From: JALONH01 sp046329235
GTDB taxonomy: Bacteria; Bacteroidota; Bacteroidia; Cytophagales; Cytophagaceae
DNA: 64,000 nt
Direction: 5' to 3'
Assembly: GCA_046329235.1 (NCBI GenBank)
Contig: JAXLVA010000001.1
Location: forward strand, 1,674,001 to 1,738,000
Positions within the stretch are counted from its first letter, which is position 1; the number at the start of each line of letters is the position of its first letter. Both the position numbers and the translations under genes were made by a program. Shown piece by piece: positions 27,317 through 36,171 of the stretch. The notes under the pieces were generated by a model. That model had not been told where the DNA came from and made no database searches. It saw nothing but the letters and a program-made list of their open reading frames with translations.

Positions 27317-28666
27317 ATGTATCGCTCTCAAAATCCATACAACGAAGTTATTTACCAAGATTTCGATTTGTTTTCAGAAGAAAAACTGATCAATTGTGTA
27401 GAAAACGCATTTTTGGCAAGTTCACAATGGAAAAATACCCCACTAAAACAACGATCCACATTATTATTATTACTAGCGGATGAAATAGAAGTACACCACA
27501 CCGCATTAGCCGATATTATCTGTAAAGAAACCGGTAAATTATTAAAAGAGGCTAAAGCTGAAGTACAGAAATCAATTGTATCCATTCGTCAGTTAGTACA
27601 GTTGGCGGAAGAAGCCTATTCTCCTATTCAAAAAGAGCATTTCACCGCCACTTACCAGCCTATGGGAGTTGTATTAGGTATCATGCCTTGGAACTTCCCC
27701 CTATGGCAAGTTATTCGTTATGCTATTCCCGCACTAATAGCGGGTAACTCTGTATTATTGAAACCGGCCCCTTCTTGCCCCGGCATATCTCTAGAATTAG
27801 ACAAAATAGCTTCTAATATATTACCCAAAGGATTATTCCAAACTGTTTTAATCTCCAATGAACAGTGTAGTCTATTAATAAGTCACGACAGAATTGCAGC
27901 TATCTCATTTACCGGCAGTGAAAAAACAGGTCGCCAAATAGGGATGCAAGCCGGTCAAGCTCTAAAGCCGGTCGTTTTAGAACTTGGAAGCAACGACGCC
28001 CTTGTTATCTTTGATTCTAATTCTCTAGAAAAACACTTTCATGCGATAGTTCAAGCTCGCCTACAAAACAATGGTCAATCCTGCATCGCAGCAAAAAGAT
28101 ACATCATACACCATTCTATCTATGACTCCTTTGTTCTTCAATTAAAAGAGCACTTATCTAAACTACACTTAGATTCGCCATGGGAACCTAATGCTACATT
28201 AGCTTGCACCATAAACCCAAATGCTGCAGAAAAATTAATTGCACAAATTCAAACGGCAACACAACAAGGTGCTAACATTCTATATCAATATCCAACGCCA
28301 TTGAGCGCTCCTAAATCCTTTTTCCCTCCCACCATAATCGAAATTGTAAATACCGACAATATCGCTTTTCAGGAAGAGGTGTTTGGGCCTGTGTTTGCAA
28401 TCACTCCTTTCAATACCACTGAAGAAGCATTAACACTCGTTCAAAATTCTCAATATGGTCTTGGTGCTGCCTTATTTACTGAAGACAAAGCAGTTCAAGA
28501 CTATTTCACAAAAAACCTTTCCATTGGAACTATCACCATTAATGATATGACCAAATCTGATGCACGCATTCCTTTCGGCGGTATGCGCAATTCCGGTATT
28601 GGATATGAGTTAGGTATAGAAGGATTAAGAACCTTTACACATTTAAAAGTAATTCGAAACGCATGA
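27317..28666 (+). CDS. NAD(P)-dependent aldehyde dehydrogenase (succinate-semialdehyde dehydrogenase type)
   Basis: 449 residues. Oxidises an aldehyde to the acid. Visible motifs: substrate/cofactor block MPWNFPLWQVIRYAIPAL, KPAP, FTGSEKTGRQIG, the general base Glu222 in LELGSNDA, the nucleophile Cys256 in NGQSCIAAKR, and EEVFGPVFAI. Length and motifs resemble the GabD/Sad subgroup, but the substrate is inferred. It overlaps the HAD gene by 4 bp (ATGA), so the two are translationally coupled. Confidence 0.92.
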   Translation: MYRSQNPYNEVIYQDFDLFSEEKLINCVENAFLASSQWKNTPLKQRSTLLLLLADEIEVHHTALADIICKETGKLLKEAKAEVQKSIVSIRQLVQLAEEAYSPIQKEHFTATYQPMGVVLGIMPWNFPLWQVIRYAIPALIAGNSVLLKPAPSCPGISLELDKIASNILPKGLFQTVLISNEQCSLLISHDRIAAISFTGSEKTGRQIGMQAGQALKPVVLELGSNDALVIFDSNSLEKHFHAIVQARLQNNGQSCIAAKRYIIHHSIYDSFVLQLKEHLSKLHLDSPWEPNATLACTINPNAAEKLIAQIQTATQQGANILYQYPTPLSAPKSFFPPTIIEIVNTDNIAFQEEVFGPVFAITPFNTTEEALTLVQNSQYGLGAALFTEDKAVQDYFTKNLSIGTITINDMTKSDARIPFGGMRNSGIGYELGIEGLRTFTHLKVIRNA

Positions 28667-29286
28667 ATATATTCTTTGACTTAGGAGCAGTTATTATTCC
28701 GATTAATTTCAACAAAACATTTCAGTCGTTTTCTACTCTTTCAGGTATACCTGTGGCTACTATAGGTACAATGTACCAATTACACCAAACCGATATATTT
28801 CAACCCTTCGAAAAAGGGCACTCCGGAAATGCTTTATTTATTTATCAAGTAAGAGAATTATTAAACTTACCTAACTCGATATCTGACATTCAAATAGTCA
28901 AGGCATGGAATGATTTATTACTACCTATACCTCCCGAAAGGATTGAACGTATTAAAGAGTTACGAAAAAAACATTCTTTATATTTATTAAGCAATACCAA
29001 TCCAATTCATATTACAGAAGTACATAGAATACTTTTTAGATCAACCGGCGTACCTCAATTAGAGGAACTTTTTGATCAAACATTTTATTCCTATGATATC
29101 AATGCACTGAAACCTACGGAAGATTTTTATCAGTATGTTCTCAAAAACATAGATGCTAAACCCAAAGATTGCTACTTTATGGATGATAATTCAGACAATA
29201 TAAATGGGTCTAAAAAATGTGGTATAGAAAGTGATCTAATCACACAAAACTTCACTATGATGGAGGCAACTAATAAATATTTATAG
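28663..29286 (+). CDS. HAD-superfamily phosphatase, YihX-like
   Basis: 207 residues. HAD motif I is FFDLGAVI (the Asp nucleophile is kept, with Gly at +2 as in YihX-type enzymes), motif II is LLSNTN, motif III the lysine in NALKPTEDFY and motif IV FMDDNSDNI. The cap is of the small helical type. Likely a cytoplasmic sugar-phosphate phosphatase; substrate unknown. It overlaps the upstream aldehyde dehydrogenase by 4 bp, and its stop overlaps the convergent sensor-kinase gene by 6 bp with no terminator between. Confidence 0.85.
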   Translation: MNIFFDLGAVIIPINFNKTFQSFSTLSGIPVATIGTMYQLHQTDIFQPFEKGHSGNALFIYQVRELLNLPNSISDIQIVKAWNDLLLPIPPERIERIKELRKKHSLYLLSNTNPIHITEVHRILFRSTGVPQLEELFDQTFYSYDINALKPTEDFYQYVLKNIDAKPKDCYFMDDNSDNINGSKKCGIESDLITQNFTMMEATNKYL

Positions 29287-31362
29287 TTTATTTAATGCAT
29301 TCTTAATCAACCCGTCTAATTCTTGGATATTCATAGGCTTTAGCATACTTGCGTTTAAGCCTATTCCCTCTATTTCTGAAGCATCAATTCGATTACCTGA
29401 TAAAGCTATTATTACCACGCTTAAATCATTTAAATCCTTACGTATAAAATCGACAAGTTCTTTACCATTCATCTCCGGCATTATCCAATCTGTAATTACT
29501 ACATCAACTTTGGTATTTTGTAATAACTCGGCTGCATGTCGGCCCGATTCTGCAGTTAATATTTGAGCGGTAGGATATTTTGATTTTAAACTTAACTCTA
29601 ATAACATTCTATTTACAGCATCATCTTCTACTAACAGTATTTTTTCAGGTTCTTTATGAGTCTCTTTAGAAAAACTTTTATCAACGACAGGTACGGTAAA
29701 CTCAAAAAAGAATTCACTTCCCTTGCCCGGTGCGCTCTTTAGCTTAAGCTCTCCTCCCATTTTTTCTACTATTGATTTTGAAATCACCAAACCTATTCCG
29801 GTACCGGCAATACCTGAATTTATATCTGCAGAATCCTGTCCAAATAAATTAAAAATATGTTGTTGACTTTTTTTATCAATACCAATACCCGGATCTTTCA
29901 CAGAACACAACAATGTTACCTGATTAAATGTTGAATGTATTATTCGTATCTCAAATACAATCTCACCTTCATGAGTAAATTTAATTGCATTTCTTAACAA
30001 CTGATAGACTACTTGCTCAAATCTATGAGCATCCATTAGTAATTGACGAGGGATTTGAGGATCAATTCTAAAATCAATACGAACATTAATATTAGTCAAC
30101 TCTTCAGAAACAATCTGATAAATTTTATCTGTTAGTAATTTAAAATCTACCGGCAGTGGTTGTAACTTAAATTTCCCTGCTTCTATTTTTGACACATCTA
30201 AAACAGCATTGACTAAATGTAATAATTGAAATGAAGCTCTATGAATTGAAGTTGTATATTTCTTTAAATCTTCATTAATGGTGGAATGAGCCAACATATC
30301 AGAGAACCCAATGATCGCATTAAGTGGCGAACGAATTTCATGGGTAACATGTGCTATAAAATCACTCTTCGACTTATGAGCATATTCTGCCAGTTCTTTT
30401 GATTGCTTTAAAAAATTAGTGTGATTAACTTTTTCAGTAATATCATGAACTACTCCATACACCTTCACACATTCCCCATTTTGAAATAATGGTATACCAT
30501 ACACACGCATCCATTTAAAAATACCATTTTGTGTTCTAACATCAACCTCGATATCAAAACTTTCGCCATATCGAATAGCACGGTCAAATTTTTCTTCCAA
30601 TATCTTATTGGCTTCATCCGAATGTATAATATAGGTTTCAAACAATTTTTTCCCATTTAAATTCGGATCCAAATCAAATAGTTGTGTTAAAGTATTACTC
30701 CAAGAGACAACCTGACTATTAACATCCAATTCCCAAGTCCCAATTCGAGCAACTTGATTAGAAGTATCCAATAGTCGAGCCGTATTTTGAAGAAATTTTC
30801 TAGCTATAGTTTCTCTCTCAATAAAACTAGTAGCGAATACTACGGTTATATAAAACAGTCCAAGATAAGTAACAAAGGTATCCAACATATAACTAATAGG
30901 GTCCCTGTAAATATTGGGCATGGGAATTTGTAAGAAATACAAATAGGTAAATACCAGCACGACGAACAAACATGAAAACAGCCAAATATAAGCATCCTTT
31001 TTGGAGGGTAATACCATCTGAGCAATCATTGGAGGAAAAGCAAGCCAGCTTAATCCAGTGGCCGTAAGACCTCCTGTTGCTACTATGCCAGGCACTAATC
31101 CTAAATAAATCACCACTGCTAAAAAGAGATGGCATGCCAAACGCAATGGAATTAACCCCTTGCGATGTAGTTGAAACAAGATTAAATTAAATACAACCGT
31201 AAATATCAATATACCGGTTAATAACCATAAATCTGATAGTATATAGGTAATCATATATACTGTACAAGCAATCAGACCGATCACGATAAACCTTGACAGC
31301 TGTTCTCTTCTAATCTCATCCGGAGTATAATCTTCCGTTATCGAATGTGTCAAAGTACTCAT
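29281..31362 (-). CDS. Hybrid sensor histidine kinase / response regulator (copy 1)
   Basis: 693 residues: an N-terminal membrane domain of about six helices (~25-180), a PAS domain with PAC (~200-315, RIGTWELDVNSQVVSWSN, YGVVHDITEK), HisKA with the phospho-acceptor His341 in THEIRSPLNAIIGFSD, HATPase with ALIKNA-type LLRNAIKF, KDPGIGID and GIGLVIS, and a C-terminal receiver domain with EDDAVNRM and the acceptor Asp in ITDWIMPEMNG. No output domain, so it signals to an unlinked phosphotransfer protein or regulator. Same domain order as the gene it overlaps by 4 bp. Confidence 0.93.
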   Translation of the reverse strand: MSTLTHSITEDYTPDEIRREQLSRFIVIGLIACTVYMITYILSDLWLLTGILIFTVVFNLILFQLHRKGLIPLRLACHLFLAVVIYLGLVPGIVATGGLTATGLSWLAFPPMIAQMVLPSKKDAYIWLFSCLFVVLVFTYLYFLQIPMPNIYRDPISYMLDTFVTYLGLFYITVVFATSFIERETIARKFLQNTARLLDTSNQVARIGTWELDVNSQVVSWSNTLTQLFDLDPNLNGKKLFETYIIHSDEANKILEEKFDRAIRYGESFDIEVDVRTQNGIFKWMRVYGIPLFQNGECVKVYGVVHDITEKVNHTNFLKQSKELAEYAHKSKSDFIAHVTHEIRSPLNAIIGFSDMLAHSTINEDLKKYTTSIHRASFQLLHLVNAVLDVSKIEAGKFKLQPLPVDFKLLTDKIYQIVSEELTNINVRIDFRIDPQIPRQLLMDAHRFEQVVYQLLRNAIKFTHEGEIVFEIRIIHSTFNQVTLLCSVKDPGIGIDKKSQQHIFNLFGQDSADINSGIAGTGIGLVISKSIVEKMGGELKLKSAPGKGSEFFFEFTVPVVDKSFSKETHKEPEKILLVEDDAVNRMLLELSLKSKYPTAQILTAESGRHAAELLQNTKVDVVITDWIMPEMNGKELVDFIRKDLNDLSVVIIALSGNRIDASEIEGIGLNASMLKPMNIQELDGLIKNALNKL

Positions 31363-33485
31363 GCGTAGATTTTGGTTTTTATTTCATGAATAATTGAAAA
31401 GAGCCTTTCAGGTAACACAGGTTTGCTTAAAAAATACTCTACTCCTAATTCCGCGCAAAGCATCTCTTCATTTCCTGTTATCCCTGCAGTCAAAACTACT
31501 ATATGGGTCGAATGATTAGGTAACAATTCATTGTATTTCCGAATCATATCAAAGCCATTTAACAAAGGCATATGAACATCTGTCAACAAAATATTAGGTT
31601 TTTGAATTAAACACATTTGTAGCGCTTCTTCGCCATTTCTAGCAGTCAATATTTTAGCTTTAGGGTATTTACGATTCATCATCGTTTGAAGAAGTAACAA
31701 GTTCATTTCTTGATCTTCTGCAATTAAAATAGTACAAGGTTTAGATATGGATTCATATGGATCTGATTCGTCATATACGGCTAAGTCAGAACTTGTAGAA
31801 ACATCTACAACTCCTACCGGTAAATAAAAATAAAAACTTGACCCTTGACCATCTACACTAGAAACCTCCAGCATACTATTCATAGAATGCAACAACTGAT
31901 TTACAATGGTAAGCCCTAAACCGGATCCCACAGAATGACGAGCCTTCAATTGTTGACCTTGTTCGAACGCTTTAAATATTCGTTGTATATTATCTATCGA
32001 AATCCCAATACCCGAATCTATAATTTGTACACTCAACTCTCCTGTCTTGCCATCTTCATTAAGAGAAAAAGACACTTGTACTTCCACAAACCCTTTCTCC
32101 GTGAATTTAATCGCGTTTTGAACTAGATTAATTAATATTTGCTTCAACCTTATGGGATCTACCATTAACAAATTAGGCACCTCCGGGTCGATACTTATTT
32201 TTAAATCAATAGAAGCTTTTTCTACATCTAATTTAAATAAGGAGACTACATCTTGAACTAATTTTCTTATTACAGTAGGCCTTGGCTCAGGAAGTTTTTG
32301 AACTGCTTCGTCTGAAGAAAAATCAAGAACTTCCGTGATGAGTTGATGCAATGTATTAGAAGAAGTTTGCAATGCCTTCAAATAACCTATTTGCTCTTCC
32401 GTCATCTGTTTCACATCAAATAAATTCGAAAAACCTATGATGACGTTTAATGGCGTACGCAATTCATGACTTACTTTACTTACAAAGGATGTTTTGGCAG
32501 CATTATTCAATTCAGCTCTATGTTTCAATGTTTGCCATTCGGTCTCTCTTTCTTTTTGTTCCGTCACGTCCTGTATTAATCCATAGATAGAAATACATTC
32601 TTGTTCAATTTTATTAGGAATACCTATTATACGAACCCACCTAAGTGTATTTTTTGAAACTATAATTTGAATTTCAATATCAAAAACATCTCCATTCAAT
32701 TGTGCTTCTTGCACTAATTGAGCTAAATCGAGATTAGTATCAGGTAGTGTCTGTATAAAATTAGATAAAGATCCATTTTTAACATACTCTTGAGACAAAC
32801 TCAAAGTATCTCGACTTACTTTGTTAAAATAGGTAATATTTGTTTTGACATCATACTCCCAAGTCCCAATACCGGAAGAGGTATTGGAAGTAGTTAAGAG
32901 GGATTGAATATATTCCAATTTTGAACGTGCATCGAGTTCTCGTTCTAAAAAATAATAAGAAAAAGCAAACACCAAAATAAACAAAGAAAAGTGTGTCATC
33001 ATATATATGTACATGATGGTATTATGTTCATTAAACAAATTAGGGGTAGGAAGCCCTACCCAATACATCCACGTATATACACTTAAAATCATGATAGAAA
33101 CACTCAACCATAAGTACATATACCCTCTTTGTTTCAATAACATTAAAGCTACTACCGGTGGAAACAAGAACCATCCCATAACAACAGACGAAATCCCCCC
33201 GGTGTAATAGATCGTTGATATCATCGCATACAAAGAATGGACACCTATAAAAACATTTACAGATAACTCATATGATATTTTATAATAATAGAACACCCAT
33301 TGATTCAGCGCACTAATTAATGTTACTACACCTAGAATTATCGCAAGTTCAGGCAAATCAATACATACATAAACAAGAAAAAAAATAGCCGTTGTAATGG
33401 ATGTTAAATCATTAAACATGACAAATTGCTGATAACGCAATTCTTCGTTGTCGCTTATGTTTACTGAAATATATTTATCTAACAT
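31359..33485 (-). CDS. Hybrid sensor histidine kinase / response regulator (copy 2)
   Basis: 708 residues with the same layout as copy 1: six-helix membrane part (~25-185), PAS/PAC (GIGTWEYDVKTNITYF, YGLIQDVTEQ), HisKA (VSHELRTPLNVIIGFSN), HATPase (LVQNAIKF, IDSGIGISIDN, GSGLGLTIV) and receiver (AEDQEMNLL, LTDVHMPLLNG). It is translated first and overlaps copy 1 by 4 bp. The membrane half has no exported domain, so the signal is probably membrane-derived or cytoplasmic. Divergent from the WcaF-like gene, which could be a target (inference). Confidence 0.93.
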   Translation of the reverse strand: MLDKYISVNISDNEELRYQQFVMFNDLTSITTAIFFLVYVCIDLPELAIILGVVTLISALNQWVFYYYKISYELSVNVFIGVHSLYAMISTIYYTGGISSVVMGWFLFPPVVALMLLKQRGYMYLWLSVSIMILSVYTWMYWVGLPTPNLFNEHNTIMYIYMMTHFSLFILVFAFSYYFLERELDARSKLEYIQSLLTTSNTSSGIGTWEYDVKTNITYFNKVSRDTLSLSQEYVKNGSLSNFIQTLPDTNLDLAQLVQEAQLNGDVFDIEIQIIVSKNTLRWVRIIGIPNKIEQECISIYGLIQDVTEQKERETEWQTLKHRAELNNAAKTSFVSKVSHELRTPLNVIIGFSNLFDVKQMTEEQIGYLKALQTSSNTLHQLITEVLDFSSDEAVQKLPEPRPTVIRKLVQDVVSLFKLDVEKASIDLKISIDPEVPNLLMVDPIRLKQILINLVQNAIKFTEKGFVEVQVSFSLNEDGKTGELSVQIIDSGIGISIDNIQRIFKAFEQGQQLKARHSVGSGLGLTIVNQLLHSMNSMLEVSSVDGQGSSFYFYLPVGVVDVSTSSDLAVYDESDPYESISKPCTILIAEDQEMNLLLLQTMMNRKYPKAKILTARNGEEALQMCLIQKPNILLTDVHMPLLNGFDMIRKYNELLPNHSTHIVVLTAGITGNEEMLCAELGVEYFLSKPVLPERLFSIIHEIKTKIYA

Positions 33486-33509
33486 TGATTTTATAATATC
33501 TATAAACCA

Positions 33510-33537
33510 TTGAAGGTAGTAAACATTTTTATATTTA
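33510..33537 (+). promoter_or_regulatory. Candidate Bacteroidota promoter upstream of the WcaF-like gene
   Basis: TTG at 33510-33512 and TATATTTA at 33530-33537, one base from TAnnTTTG, with 17-bp spacing (19 is usual). A start site near 33544 would leave a ~73-nt leader to the ATG at 33617. Moderate match only. Confidence 0.35.
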
Positions 33538-33616
33538 CAGTCAATAATAAGAGTGCTTATAAATAATGTTTTATTTTTAAATGATATCTTGTAAATTGTC
33601 CTATCAAGAATTCACT

Positions 33617-34162
33617 ATGGAGTACCAAAAATTAGACACCTTTCAGATGCCTGAAGGTTTTAGAGGAAAACCGGGCTGGTATGTTCAGTTATGGTGGATA
33701 ACACAAGCACTTCTATTTCATCCTTCGCCACAAATCCTATACGGATGGCGACGTTTTCTACTTAGATTATTTGGAGCAAAAATAGGCAAAGGCGTTATCC
33801 TACGACCTTCTGTCAAGATAACCTATCCTTGGAAACTTACTATTGGCGATTATGCATGGATTGGAGATGAAGTAGACCTCTATACATTGGGACCAATTCA
33901 TATTGGAGCTAATAGTGTTATTTCACAGAAATCATATCTATGTACAGGTTCACACGATTATTCCTCTACTCAATTTACTATTACTCAATCTGAAATTATT
34001 ATTGAAGAAGAAGTTTGGGTAGCTACTGACGTATTTATCGCACCCGGAGTCCGAATTGGTAGGGGCGCTGTGATAGGTGCTCGTAGTAGTGTTTTTAAAT
34101 CATTAGAAGGTAATATAATTTATTCCGGCAGTCCTGTTCGCGCTATTCGACCTAGAAAATAA
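33617..34162 (+). CDS. WcaF-like acetyltransferase (left-handed beta-helix)
   Basis: 181 residues from the ATG at 33617 (MEYQKLDTFQMPEGFRGK), which gives the N-terminus usual for the family; the ATG at 33581 would add 12 unrelated residues. The N-terminal part (GFRGKPGWYVQLWWITQALLF) and hexapeptide repeats from ~60 on (IGKGVILRP, IGDYAWIGDEVDLY, IGANSVISQ, GVRIGRGAVIGARSSVF) with a catalytic-site His in TGSHDY fit acetyl-CoA:sugar O-acetyltransferases of the colanic-acid WcaF type. It lies 50 bp upstream of a WcaI-like glycosyltransferase, the same pair as in colanic-acid clusters. Confidence 0.87.
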   Translation: MEYQKLDTFQMPEGFRGKPGWYVQLWWITQALLFHPSPQILYGWRRFLLRLFGAKIGKGVILRPSVKITYPWKLTIGDYAWIGDEVDLYTLGPIHIGANSVISQKSYLCTGSHDYSSTQFTITQSEIIIEEEVWVATDVFIAPGVRIGRGAVIGARSSVFKSLEGNIIYSGSPVRAIRPRK

Positions 34163-34170
34163 TTAAAACG

Positions 34171-34201
34171 CTTATTTCATAACTGGATCACTTGAAATAA
34201 G
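34171..34201. repeat. 9-bp inverted repeat between WcaF-like and WcaI-like genes
   Basis: CTTATTTCA / TGAAATAAG around a 13-nt loop, ending 11 bp before the WcaI-like ATG. No T-run follows on the plus strand, so it is more likely a leader hairpin than a terminator. Confidence 0.4.
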
Positions 34202-34212
34202 AAAAATCGACT

Positions 34213-35421
34213 ATGAAAATTCTCATCTACGGAATTAATTATACACCGGAACTAACAGGCATAGGAAAGTACACAGGAGAAATGGGGGCTTGGTTAGCTT
34301 CGCAAGGTCAACAAGTGGATGTTATTACCGCTCCACCCTATTATCCCGAATGGAATGTACATACTAGCTACAAGGGAAAGTTATGGCATACCGAAAACGT
34401 TTCCGGAGCAACTGTACACCGATGCCCATTATATGTTCCCAAAAAAGTGAGTGGTATGAAACGTATACTGCACGAAATCTCTTTTGGAGTTAGTAGTTCA
34501 TTATTCTGGTTTCGAAAACTATTCATCCACTATGATATAATATTCACTCCCTATCCACCCCTAATAATTGGAGTATGGCCATGGATGTATAAGTGGTTCC
34601 ATCCCAAAGCTAAATGGATATTCCACATCCAGGATTTACAAGTAGATGCCGCTAAAGAATTACATCTTATAAAGAACAAAACATTACTTTCCATCTTTGA
34701 GAATACAGAGAAATTTTGGTTAAAAAAAGCAACTATTGTCAGCTCTATTTCAGAAGGAATGAAAGCACGTATCCTAAAAAAGGGAGTACCTGCCTCGAAA
34801 TACTTAATGATTCCAAACTGGGCTGATACTGATTTTATTCAACCGTTACCGGCCAATGAATCCCTAAGAGCTGAATTTAATATTTCACCGGAAACCAAAG
34901 TAATTATGTACTCCGGTAACTTAGGAGAAAAACAAGGTGTAGAAATCATTCCTGATTTAGCCATTGCGATGCCGGAATATCATTTTTTAATTGCCGGAGA
35001 AGGTGCTTCTAAAACTCGATTACAAGAAGCTATAAAAGAAAAGGGAATAAAGAATATTCAATTTGTTTCACTTCAACCATACAGTAAATTACCCAACTTT
35101 TTAGCAACCGCCAATGTACACTTGGTATTACAGAAAAAATCCGCTGCTGATTTAGTATTACCTTCTAAGTTTATCACACTATTATCTGCCGGAGCAACTT
35201 CAGTTGTAACAGCCGAGCCGGGGACCAGTTTATATGATATAGTAGTGGACAACCAAACAGCCTATCTATGCGAACCGGAAAATTTAGGGGCATTAATTCA
35301 AAGTATTAAAAATGCAATAAATGAAGTAAATCCTGATATTCCTCAAAACGCCAGAAATTACGCTTTAGCTCACCTTAACAAGCATGCTATTCTAAAAAGA
35401 GTTTTCGGGGAATTGGTGTAA
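34213..35421 (+). CDS. WcaI-like glycosyltransferase (GT4)
   Basis: 402 residues. Opens KILIYGINYTPELTGIGKYT, characteristic of the colanic-acid WcaI group, followed by PPYYPEW, FHIQDLQVDAA, WADTDFIQPLP and MYSGNLGEKQGVE. The donor-site region is LPSKFITLLSAGATSVVTAE rather than the classic E-x7-E, as is usual for WcaI. It probably adds a sugar to a lipid-linked repeat unit in the cytoplasm; donor unknown. The neighbouring WcaF-like gene suggests a joint role in one repeat unit. Confidence 0.88.
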   Translation: MKILIYGINYTPELTGIGKYTGEMGAWLASQGQQVDVITAPPYYPEWNVHTSYKGKLWHTENVSGATVHRCPLYVPKKVSGMKRILHEISFGVSSSLFWFRKLFIHYDIIFTPYPPLIIGVWPWMYKWFHPKAKWIFHIQDLQVDAAKELHLIKNKTLLSIFENTEKFWLKKATIVSSISEGMKARILKKGVPASKYLMIPNWADTDFIQPLPANESLRAEFNISPETKVIMYSGNLGEKQGVEIIPDLAIAMPEYHFLIAGEGASKTRLQEAIKEKGIKNIQFVSLQPYSKLPNFLATANVHLVLQKKSAADLVLPSKFITLLSAGATSVVTAEPGTSLYDIVVDNQTAYLCEPENLGALIQSIKNAINEVNPDIPQNARNYALAHLNKHAILKRVFGELV

Positions 35422-35435
35422 AGGTATAAAAAGGA

Positions 35436-35458
35436 AGAGGAAGCTTTTGACTTCCTCT
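35436..35458 (-). terminator. Terminator hairpin, array unit 1
   Basis: Stem AGAGGAAG / CTTCCTCT with a 7-nt loop and, on the minus strand, a following T-rich stretch. It is repeated after tRNA-like copy 2 (35789-35811) and after tRNA-Met (36143-36165), so it is part of the tandem unit. It may also end the plus-strand WcaI-like transcript. Confidence 0.75.
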
Positions 35459-35464
35459 AGTAAG

Positions 35465-35538
35465 TGGGCCCTGTTGGGATCGAACCAACGACCCTCCCGA
35501 TGGAATCGGGATGCTCTAACCGTCTGAGCTATGACTTA
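35465..35538 (-). pseudogene. tRNA-like copy 1 with lost 5' acceptor strand and palindromic anticodon arm
   Basis: 74 nt, aligned base for base with the intact tRNA-Met at 36172-36245. The D arm, variable region, T arm and 3' acceptor strand are the same. The 5' acceptor strand should read GGGCCCT but reads TAAGTCA and cannot pair with the intact 3' AGGGCCC. The anticodon arm is TCCCG-ATTCCAT-CGGGA (nominal anticodon TCC) in place of CATGA-CTCATAA-TCATG. Its 5' end is also the end of the GIY-YIG gene 35516-35770, whose TAG lies in the D loop. Confidence 0.75.
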
Positions 35539-35770
35539 TAAGGTTTTGTAAATTAACAGTCGACTTTTGTGATTTTATATACTTTTCTCTTTGTACTGCC
35601 TCCGCTCTTGTTGCAAACGATTCCTTATAAACTAATACCCATGGAATTCCAGTTTTAGTAAAAGTTGAGTGCCCACTATTATGCCGAAAAAGACGCTCCT
35701 CGAGATTTTGACTACTCCCGATATAATACTTTTGATTTTTTTGAGAGAATAAGATGTAAACAAAAAACAT
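35516..35770 (-). CDS. Small GIY-YIG nuclease (UPF0213 type), array copy 1
   Basis: 84 residues. GIY-YIG core: FVYILFSQKNQKYYIGSS with the two motif tyrosine segments (VYI...YIG), then the catalytic Arg in LEERLFRHNSG and the Glu in YKESFATRAEAVQREKYIK. Single-domain proteins of this size exist in many bacteria with unclear roles. The final residues (SHSSDG and the stop) are encoded by the D arm of tRNA-like copy 1. It is nearly identical at DNA level to copy 2, differing mainly in the last ~15 codons, and begins just after the terminator hairpin of the preceding unit. Confidence 0.88.
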   Translation of the reverse strand: MFFVYILFSQKNQKYYIGSSQNLEERLFRHNSGHSTFTKTGIPWVLVYKESFATRAEAVQREKYIKSQKSTVNLQNLISHSSDG

Positions 35771-35788
35771 AGCCTTATAAAAATAAAA

Positions 35789-35811
35789 AGAGGAAGCTAT
35801 TAACTTCCTCT
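35789..35811 (-). terminator. Terminator hairpin, array unit 2
   Basis: Stem AGAGGAAG / CTTCCTCT with loop CTATTAA; on the minus strand it is followed by TTTTTATTTTTAT. It separates tRNA-like copy 2 from the start of GIY-YIG copy 1. Confidence 0.8.
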
Positions 35812-35817
35812 AGTAAG

Positions 35818-35892
35818 TGGGCCCTGTTGGGATCGAACCAACGACCCTCCCGATAAGAATCGGGATGATCTAACCGTCTGAGCTATGGGATA
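35818..35892 (-). pseudogene. tRNA-like copy 2 with lost 5' acceptor strand and palindromic anticodon arm
   Basis: 75 nt, collinear with tRNA-Met. The 5' acceptor strand is TATCCCA instead of GGGCCCT. One D-stem mismatch is present (GATC for GAGC), and the anticodon arm is TCCCG, an 8-nt loop, CGGGA. The T arm and 3' acceptor strand are intact. The GIY-YIG copy 2 gene ends inside it. It cannot fold to a functional acceptor stem and is scored as a pseudo-tRNA. Confidence 0.75.
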
Positions 35893-36124
35893 GTAATTTT
35901 TGAATATATCTAGTCGACTTTTGTGATTTTATATACTTTTCTCTTTGTACTGCCTCCGCTCTTGTTGCAAACGATTCCTTATAAACTAATACCCATGGAA
36001 TTCCAGTTTTAGTAAAAGTTGAGTGCCCACTATTATGCCGAAAAAGACGCTCCTCGAGATTTTGACTACTCCCGATATAATACTTTTGATTTTTTTGAGA
36101 GAATAAGATGTAAACAAAAAACAT
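35870..36124 (-). CDS. Small GIY-YIG nuclease (UPF0213 type), array copy 2
   Basis: 84 residues. The first ~70 are identical to copy 1 (FVYILFSQKNQKYYIGSS, LEERLFRHNSG, RAEAVQREKYIK). The C-terminus differs (RYIQKLLSHSSDG against VNLQNLISHSSDG) and again reads into the D arm of a tRNA-like sequence. All GIY-YIG residues I can identify are present, so it may be active. Translation would follow the tRNA-Met terminator at 36143-36165, so expression requires read-through or an internal start. Confidence 0.88.
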   Translation of the reverse strand: MFFVYILFSQKNQKYYIGSSQNLEERLFRHNSGHSTFTKTGIPWVLVYKESFATRAEAVQREKYIKSQKSTRYIQKLLSHSSDG

Positions 36125-36142
36125 AGCCTTATAAAAATAAAA

Positions 36143-36165
36143 AGAGGAAGCTATTAACTTCCTCT
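36143..36165 (-). terminator. Terminator of tRNA-Met, array unit 3
   Basis: The same AGAGGAAG / CTTCCTCT stem and CTATTAA loop, 7 bp after the 3' end of tRNA-Met, followed by a T-rich run on the minus strand. Confidence 0.82.
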
Positions 36166-36171
36166 AGTAAG

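Noticed and set aside
35465..35892. Functional tRNA-Gly (TCC) or another tRNA at the two 5'-damaged copies
   Set aside because: The 5' acceptor strands (TAAGTCA, TATCCCA) cannot pair with the 3' strand, and the nuclease genes end inside them.
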